Part shown: in pieces, positions 59,744-64,000 of the stretch | How the letters are laid out: each line of letters starts with the position of its first letter | Numbering within the stretch: the first letter of the stretch is position 1 | NCBI GenBank assembly: GCA_963695375.1 | Contig: OY968767.1 | Span: 1,736,001-1,800,000, forward strand | From: JACCVL01 sp963695375 | GTDB taxonomy: Bacteria; Actinomycetota; Actinomycetes; Propionibacteriales; Nocardioidaceae | Direction: 5' to 3' | DNA: 64,000 nt | Notes under the pieces: model-generated | Databases searched by the model: none | Seen by the model: the letters and a program-made list of their open reading frames with translations, nothing else | Told to the model about the DNA's origin: nothing | Program-made: the position numbers and the translations under genes

Positions 59744-60615
59744 CAGCCGTTCGCCTCCACCAGGGCGTCGAGATTGCGACGCATCAGGGTCAGGTAGTCC
59801 GCTCCCGCGGTGTCGTCCGACAGGCCCTCGATCGGGTCCAGCTCGGCCAGCTCGAGGCCGGCCTCGTCCGCGACCGCTTCGGCGACGCTGGGGTCCACCA
59901 GCGTCTCGGTGAAGACCGTGGTCACCTCCCGCTCGTCGGCCAGGTCGGCCAGCTCGGCGATCCGCTCGGGGGACGGCTCGGTGCCCGGGTCGAGGCCGGC
60001 GATCGGGAGCAGGGTCAGGCGGTAGCGCTCGGCCAGGTAGCCGAACGCGTCGTGGCTGGTGATGACGGTCTGCGTCCGGCAGCCCTGCAGACCTTCCCGG
60101 TACGCGGCGTCCAGCCGTTCCAGGCGGGCCCGGGCCCGATCGGCGGCTTCCCGGTAGACCTCGGCGTGGTCGGGGTCGGTGGCCGCGTATGCCTCCGCCA
60201 GGGAGTCGGTCAACCGGGCCATCCGCAGCGGGTCGTGCCAGAAGTGCGGGTCTGACTCCTCACCGTCCTCCGCTGGCATCAGGTCGACGACGTCCGCGGC
60301 GTCGACCACCGTGCCCTCGGCCTCCTGGGTCACGACGTCGTCCACGGCGGGCTGGAAGCCGGACTCCACGACCAGCACCGCGGCGTCGGCGACGGCCGCG
60401 ACCTGCTGCGGAGTCAGCTCCAGGTCGTGCGGCTCGACGCCGGGAGTGGTGAGCAGATCCACGTCGACGGACCGGCCGCCGACCTGCTCGGCGGCCCAGG
60501 CCAGCGGGTAGAACGCGGCCACCGTGGCGGTGCCGCCGGGGCCCTCGTCGCCGGCACTGCCGCAGCCGGTGAGCAGCGTCCCGCAGGCGACCGCCGACAG
60601 CACGCTTCTCAACAT
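59740..60615 (-). CDS. znuA: Zinc ABC transporter substrate-binding lipoprotein
   Basis: A 291-residue lipoprotein. I choose the ATG at 60613-60615 because the upstream ATGs lie inside the Zur box and before the predicted transcription start; from it the signal peptide MLRSVLSAVACGTLLTGC ends in a lipobox. Zinc ligands: VEPHDLEL, SDPHFWHDP and TSHDAFGYL histidines, and an acidic residue near the C-terminus. The long His-rich loop of other ZnuAs is reduced to a short acidic loop (PAEDGEESD). It is the first gene of znuA-znuC-znuB-zur. Confidence 0.93.
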   Translation of the reverse strand: MLRSVLSAVACGTLLTGCGSAGDEGPGGTATVAAFYPLAWAAEQVGGRSVDVDLLTTPGVEPHDLELTPQQVAAVADAAVLVVESGFQPAVDDVVTQEAEGTVVDAADVVDLMPAEDGEESDPHFWHDPLRMARLTDSLAEAYAATDPDHAEVYREAADRARARLERLDAAYREGLQGCRTQTVITSHDAFGYLAERYRLTLLPIAGLDPGTEPSPERIAELADLADEREVTTVFTETLVDPSVAEAVADEAGLELAELDPIEGLSDDTAGADYLTLMRRNLDALVEANGC

Positions 60616-60652
60616 GAGAATCATTCTCATCTGGCCGCTGTCCGCCGGTCAA
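60614..60652 (-). promoter_or_regulatory. Zur box over the leaderless promoter of znuA
   Basis: TGAGAAT-C-ATTCTCA (60615-60629) is a perfect 7-1-7 palindrome very close to the actinobacterial Zur site. On the minus strand TTGACC (60652-60647), an 18-base spacer and GAGAAT (60628-60623) form the promoter, with the ATG at 60615 7 bases beyond. The palindrome therefore covers the -10 box and the start of the message, so Zn-Zur would shut off the operon. Confidence 0.88.
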
Positions 60653-60676
60653 CCCCGTCGGCCATACCCTCGACGG

Positions 60677-61024
60677 GTGCTCGTGCTCACTCGCCACCGG
60701 GTGGCCCCGGACGCTGTGGCCGAATTCCTCTCGGCGGCCCAGCGGGCGATCGCCGTGCTCGGCGACCGCCCCGGCTGGGTGGAGGGCACCGTCGGCCGCA
60801 ACGTCGACGACCCGGACCTGTGGGTGCTGGCGACCCGGTGGCGTGACGTCGGCTCGTACCGGCGGGCATTGTCGGCCTACGACGTCAAGGTGTCGGCGGT
60901 CCCGTTGCTGTCGACGGCGGTCGACGAGCCGAGCGCCTACGAGGTGGTCCTCGGCGCCGGTGGCGACGGCACCAGCAGCCACGACCCGGACGCTGGCTCC
61001 GGGGGCCCGGGGGCGGGCCGCTAG
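60677..61024 (+). CDS. Antibiotic biosynthesis monooxygenase (ABM) domain protein
   Basis: A 115-residue ferredoxin-like alpha/beta-barrel domain: VLVLTRHRVAPDAVAEFLSAAQRAIAVLGDRPGWVEGTVGRNVDDPDLWVLATRWRDVGSYRRALSAYDVK. Such ABM proteins act as cofactor-free monooxygenases or haem-degrading dimers; the role here is unknown. TACCCT (60665-60670) 6 bases before the GTG indicates a leaderless start. It is divergent from znuA and leads into glyS, a common actinobacterial arrangement. Confidence 0.88.
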   Translation: MLVLTRHRVAPDAVAEFLSAAQRAIAVLGDRPGWVEGTVGRNVDDPDLWVLATRWRDVGSYRRALSAYDVKVSAVPLLSTAVDEPSAYEVVLGAGGDGTSSHDPDAGSGGPGAGR

Positions 61025-61098
61025 CCTGGGGCTTTCGCGTCGGCAGGCACGCTGCCCGACGTGCCCCGCCGCCGACACCCAGCCGGATGGAGGATCGC

Positions 61099-62487
61099 GT
61101 GCCCGCTGAGTCCGTGGACACCGTCGTCAGCCTGTGCAAGCGCCGGGGGTTCGTCTACCCGTCCGGCGAGATCTACGGCGGGACGCGCTCCGCCTGGGAC
61201 TACGGGCCGCTCGGCGTCGAGCTCAAGGAGAACGTCAAGCGGCAGTGGTGGAAGGCCATGGTGCAGGGCCGGGACGACGTCGTCGGCCTGGACTCCTCAG
61301 TGATCCTGCCGACCCGGGTTTGGGAGGCCTCCGGCCACCTGGACGCGTTCGTCGACCCGCTGGTCGAGTGCCAGAGCTGCCACAAGCGGTTTCGCGCCGA
61401 CCACCTGCAGGAGGCCTACGCCAGCCGCAAGGACATCGCCGACCCGGACAGCGTCGACCTGTCCCTTGTCGCGTGCGCCAACTGCGGGACCCGCGGCGCG
61501 TGGACCGAGCCGCGCATGTTCAACGGCCTGCTGAAGACCTACCTCGGGCCGGTGGAGAACGAGGACGGGTTGCACTACCTGCGGCCGGAGACGGCGCAGG
61601 GCATCTTCGTCAACTTCCTCGCGGTGATGACCTCGTCGCGACGCAAGCCGCCGTTCGGCATCGGCCAGATCGGCAAGAGCTTCCGCAACGAGATCACCCC
61701 CGGGAACTTCATCTTCCGCACCCGCGAGTTCGAGCAGATGGAGATGGAGTTCTTCGTGGTGCCGGGCACCGACGAGGACTGGCACGAGCACTGGATCGAG
61801 CAACGGCTGGCCTGGTACACCGACCTCGGTGTCGACCGGGACAACCTGCGCCTCTTCGAGCACCCGCAGGAGAAGCTGTCGCACTACTCCAAGCGGACGG
61901 TGGACATCGAGTACCGGTTCCGCTTCGCGGCCAAGGAGTTCGACGAGCTCGAGGGGATCGCGAACCGCACCGACTTCGACCTGTCCACGCACGCGAAGCA
62001 CTCCGGCCAGGACCTCTCGTACTTCGACCAGAGCACGGGGGAGCGCTGGGTGCCGTACGTCATCGAGCCGGCCGCCGGGGTGAACCGCTCGATGATGGCC
62101 TTCTTGATGGACGCCTACGGCGAGGACGAGGCGCCCAACGCCAAGGGCGGCGTGGACAAGCGGACCGTGCTGCGGCTCGACCCACGGCTGGCGCCGGTCA
62201 AGGTGGCGGTGCTCCCGCTGTCCCGCAACACCGATCTGTCGCCGATAGCGCGCGACCTCGCCGCCCGGCTCCGTCGGTCCTGGAACATCGAATTCGACGA
62301 TGCGGGGGCGATCGGCCGGCGGTACCGCCGGCAGGACGAGATCGGGACACCCTTCTGCGTCACCGTGGACTTCGACTCCCTGGACGACCAGGCCGCAACC
62401 GTGCGCGAGCGGGACACGATGAACCAGGAGCGGATCGGCTTCGACCAGCTGGAGAGTTGGCTGGCGGCCCGCCTGGTCGGCTGCTGA
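61099..62487 (+). CDS. glyS: Glycine--tRNA ligase (single-chain class II)
   Basis: A 462-residue class II synthetase. Motif 1/2 segments include YGGTRSAWDYGPLGVELKENVKRQWW, LRPETAQGIFVNF and FRNEITPGNFIFRTREFEQMEMEFFV; motif 3 is in VIEPAAGVNRSMMAFL. The C-terminal anticodon domain has VKVAVLPLSRNTDLSPIARDLAA. The GTG at 61099 is preferred because GGAGGA ends 5 bases upstream; the ATG at 61087 would place that ribosome binding site inside the gene. No T-box or riboswitch is visible before it. Confidence 0.96.
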   Translation: MPAESVDTVVSLCKRRGFVYPSGEIYGGTRSAWDYGPLGVELKENVKRQWWKAMVQGRDDVVGLDSSVILPTRVWEASGHLDAFVDPLVECQSCHKRFRADHLQEAYASRKDIADPDSVDLSLVACANCGTRGAWTEPRMFNGLLKTYLGPVENEDGLHYLRPETAQGIFVNFLAVMTSSRRKPPFGIGQIGKSFRNEITPGNFIFRTREFEQMEMEFFVVPGTDEDWHEHWIEQRLAWYTDLGVDRDNLRLFEHPQEKLSHYSKRTVDIEYRFRFAAKEFDELEGIANRTDFDLSTHAKHSGQDLSYFDQSTGERWVPYVIEPAAGVNRSMMAFLMDAYGEDEAPNAKGGVDKRTVLRLDPRLAPVKVAVLPLSRNTDLSPIARDLAARLRRSWNIEFDDAGAIGRRYRRQDEIGTPFCVTVDFDSLDDQAATVRERDTMNQERIGFDQLESWLAARLVGC

Positions 62488-62489
62488 TC

Positions 62490-63128
62490 GTGCCGGCCGT
62501 GGGGGCCAGTCGCCGCACCGCGTCCCCGGTGGTGGTCGTCCTGGCGGTCCTGCTGCTGCTCGCCGGCGCCGGCTGCACCGAGGAGCAGCCGGCGGCGGAG
62601 CGGCCGGGAAGTGCCAAGACACCGGACGTGGCCGTCCCCGACGGGGTGCGGCTGACCGAGCCGGGCAGCAGGGTGCGCGTCGGGGAGTCTGCGGTCGTGC
62701 CGTACGTCGCCGGCCCGCAGCGCGAGGCGGTGGTCGAGGTGCGCGTCACCCGGATCCGCCCCGGGGGTGCCCGTGACTTCGTCGGCTACCAGCTGGACCA
62801 GGCCACGGCGGCCGCGACCCCCTGGTACGTCGAGGCCGAGATGAAGGTGCTCGGCAGCGGGACGCTGGGCCGTGCGCCGCTGCCGGTGTACGGCTTCGAC
62901 TCCACCAACACCTTCTTCCCCGCAGCCGACGTGGAGGGGTCGTTCGACCGCTGTCCGCCGCCGGACGAGGCCGAGCGGCTCCAAGGCGGGGACCGGGTGC
63001 GCGGCTGCCTGGTGTTCTTCGTGCCGCAGCGAGCGACCTTCGAGGCGGTGCAGCTGCGGGCGACCGAGGGGGTCGAGCCGATCAGCTGGCCGATCCCGTC
63101 CCAGGCGGGTGGCGACTCCGACGGCTGA
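62490..63128 (+). CDS. Putative lipoprotein of unknown function
   Basis: A 212-residue protein with a signal peptide (SPVVVVLAVLLLLAGAGC, lipobox with Cys near residue 29) and an exported domain containing RVRVGESAVVPYVAGPQREAVVEVRVTRIRPGGARDFVGYQLD and a Cys pair (FDRCPPPDE and RGCLVFFVP). I do not recognise a named family; DUF4352-like beta-sandwich lipoproteins share this VGxxxxV pattern. The GTG is 2 bases after the glyS stop, so it is in the same operon. Confidence 0.85.
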   Translation: MPAVGASRRTASPVVVVLAVLLLLAGAGCTEEQPAAERPGSAKTPDVAVPDGVRLTEPGSRVRVGESAVVPYVAGPQREAVVEVRVTRIRPGGARDFVGYQLDQATAAATPWYVEAEMKVLGSGTLGRAPLPVYGFDSTNTFFPAADVEGSFDRCPPPDEAERLQGGDRVRGCLVFFVPQRATFEAVQLRATEGVEPISWPIPSQAGGDSDG

Positions 63129-63171
63129 GGCTGCCCGGGCCGGCCCGCCGGAGGCCTGGGACACTGGGCGG

Positions 63172-64000
63172 GTGTCCATCCTGCCCAGCACGCTGCGTCT
63201 GGGGGCGCTCGAGGTCTTCCCACCGGTGGTCCTCGCGCCGATGGCCGGTGTGACCAACGCGGCGTTTCGCCGGCTCTGCCGCGAACAGGGGGCGGGCCTG
63301 TACGTCTGCGAGATGATCACGTCCCGCGGCATCGTCGAGGGCGATCGGACCAGCCTGGCGATGCTGCACTTCGACCCCGACGAGCCGGTCCGCTCGGTGC
63401 AGCTCTACGGGGTGGATCCGGTCTACGTCGGCAAGGCGGTCCGGATCCTGTGCGGCGACCACGGCGTGCACCATGTCGACCTGAACTTCGGCTGCCCGGT
63501 CCCGAAGGTGACCAGGCGCGGCGGCGGCGCCGCACTGCCGTGGAAGCGCGACCTGCTCTCCGACATTTTGACCGCGGCGGTGGGGGCGGCCGCTCCGTAC
63601 GGCGTCCCCGTCACGATGAAGACCCGGCTGGGGATCGACGACGACCATCTCACCTATCTCGACGCGGGGCGGATCGCCGAGCAGAGCGGGTGCGCGGCGA
63701 TCGCCCTGCACGCCCGCACCGCCCGGCAGCACTACTCGGGCGTGGCTGACCAGGACGCCATCACCCGGCTGGTGCAGCAGGTGGACATCCCGGTCCTCGG
63801 CAACGGCGACATCTGGGAGGCGGCCGACGCGGTCGACATGGTGCGGCGCACTGGGTGTGCGGGCGTGGTGGTTGGTCGCGGCTGCCTGGGTCGCCCGTGG
63901 CTCTTCCGCGACCTGGCAGCGGCCTTCAGCGGTGGGCGGGTGCAGGAGCTGCCGACCCTCGGCGAGGTGGCCTCGGTGATGCGCCGGCACGCCGAGCTGC
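63172..64000 (+). CDS. dusB: tRNA dihydrouridine synthase DusB (partial, runs off window)
   Basis: The frame from GTG 63172 is open to the window end (276 codons). VVLAPMAGVTNAAFRRLCREQGAGLYVCEMITSRG is the FMN-binding start, DLNFGCPVPKVTRRGGGAALPWKRD the catalytic region with its cysteine, VTMKTRLGID and LHARTARQHYSGVADQD follow, and GNGDIWEAADAVDMVRRTGCAGVVVGRGCLGRPWLF is the phosphate-binding barrel end. GACACT (63160-63165) lies 6 bases before the GTG, fitting a leaderless start. The C-terminal domain is outside the window. Confidence 0.94.
   Translation, partial: MSILPSTLRLGALEVFPPVVLAPMAGVTNAAFRRLCREQGAGLYVCEMITSRGIVEGDRTSLAMLHFDPDEPVRSVQLYGVDPVYVGKAVRILCGDHGVHHVDLNFGCPVPKVTRRGGGAALPWKRDLLSDILTAAVGAAAPYGVPVTMKTRLGIDDDHLTYLDAGRIAEQSGCAAIALHARTARQHYSGVADQDAITRLVQQVDIPVLGNGDIWEAADAVDMVRRTGCAGVVVGRGCLGRPWLFRDLAAAFSGGRVQELPTLGEVASVMRRHAEL

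Overview
This window is chromosomal DNA from a high-GC actinobacterium (Actinomycetota). The support is the very GC-rich third codon positions, many GTG starts, and gene blocks typical of the phylum: rne-rplU-rpmA-obgE, proB-proA-nadD-rsfS, comEA-comEC-holA-rpsT-lepA-hemW-hrcA-dnaJ-rsmE, phoH-ybeY-CNNM-era, recO-uppS and zur-glyS-dusB. Many genes also carry a TAnnnT -10 box six or seven bases before the start codon, the signature of leaderless mRNAs. The content is ordinary housekeeping; I see no prophage, insertion sequence, CRISPR array or secondary-metabolite cluster. The genus cannot be fixed from sequence alone; a Geodermatophilales- or Frankiales-like lineage is a guess.

Layout. 1-1.9 kb (minus): end of an MFS transporter and a class III aminotransferase. 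2-7.9 kb (plus): DUF2344 protein, RNase E/G, L21, L27, ObgE. 8-16.4 kb (plus): T-box-controlled ileS, proB, a small conserved protein, proA, a 47-residue membrane protein, nadD, rsfS, a histidine phosphatase and tRNA-Ala(GGC). 16.4-31.4 kb: a TIGR03086-like protein, a DUF2235 hydrolase (minus), leuS behind an attenuator-like leader, degV, comEA-comEC-holA, rpsT (minus), lepA, a UDP-glucose dehydrogenase and a protealysin/emfourin pair (minus). 31.5-41 kb: acyl-CoA synthetase, hemW, a DUF4870/MFS/ArsR/metallo-hydrolase group (minus), and CIRCE-hrcA-dnaJ-rsmE. 41-50 kb: sigma factor with a GerMN/Gmad2 membrane partner (minus), HIT protein, phoH-ybeY-CNNM-cytidine-deaminase-like-era, a septum-formation-like lipoprotein and a GNAT enzyme (minus). 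50-64 kb: attenuated leuA, methyltransferase, HesB-like protein and GNAT (minus), hydrolase-recO-uppS, an S1C protease and the znuA-znuC-znuB-zur operon (minus), ABM-domain protein, glyS, a lipoprotein and the start of dusB.

Regulation is unusually legible. Three translation-supply genes have leaders: a T-box with an ATC specifier before ileS, and Leu-codon leader peptides before leuS (CTC CTT) and leuA (CTT CTC CTT). A Zur palindrome covers the znuA promoter, CIRCE lies before hrcA, and an 18-bp palindrome overlaps the -35 box of an ArsR-type regulator. Several intergenic palindrome families are present, including one pair that brackets the S1C protease gene.

Caution: three genes (rne, leuS and the septum-formation-like lipoprotein) are each broken by an apparent one-base shift, two of them at short tandem repeats. 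Two of these genes should be essential, so sequencing or assembly error is the simplest reading. The rne shift also opens a continuous frame from rne into rplU that should not be taken as a true fusion without checking.
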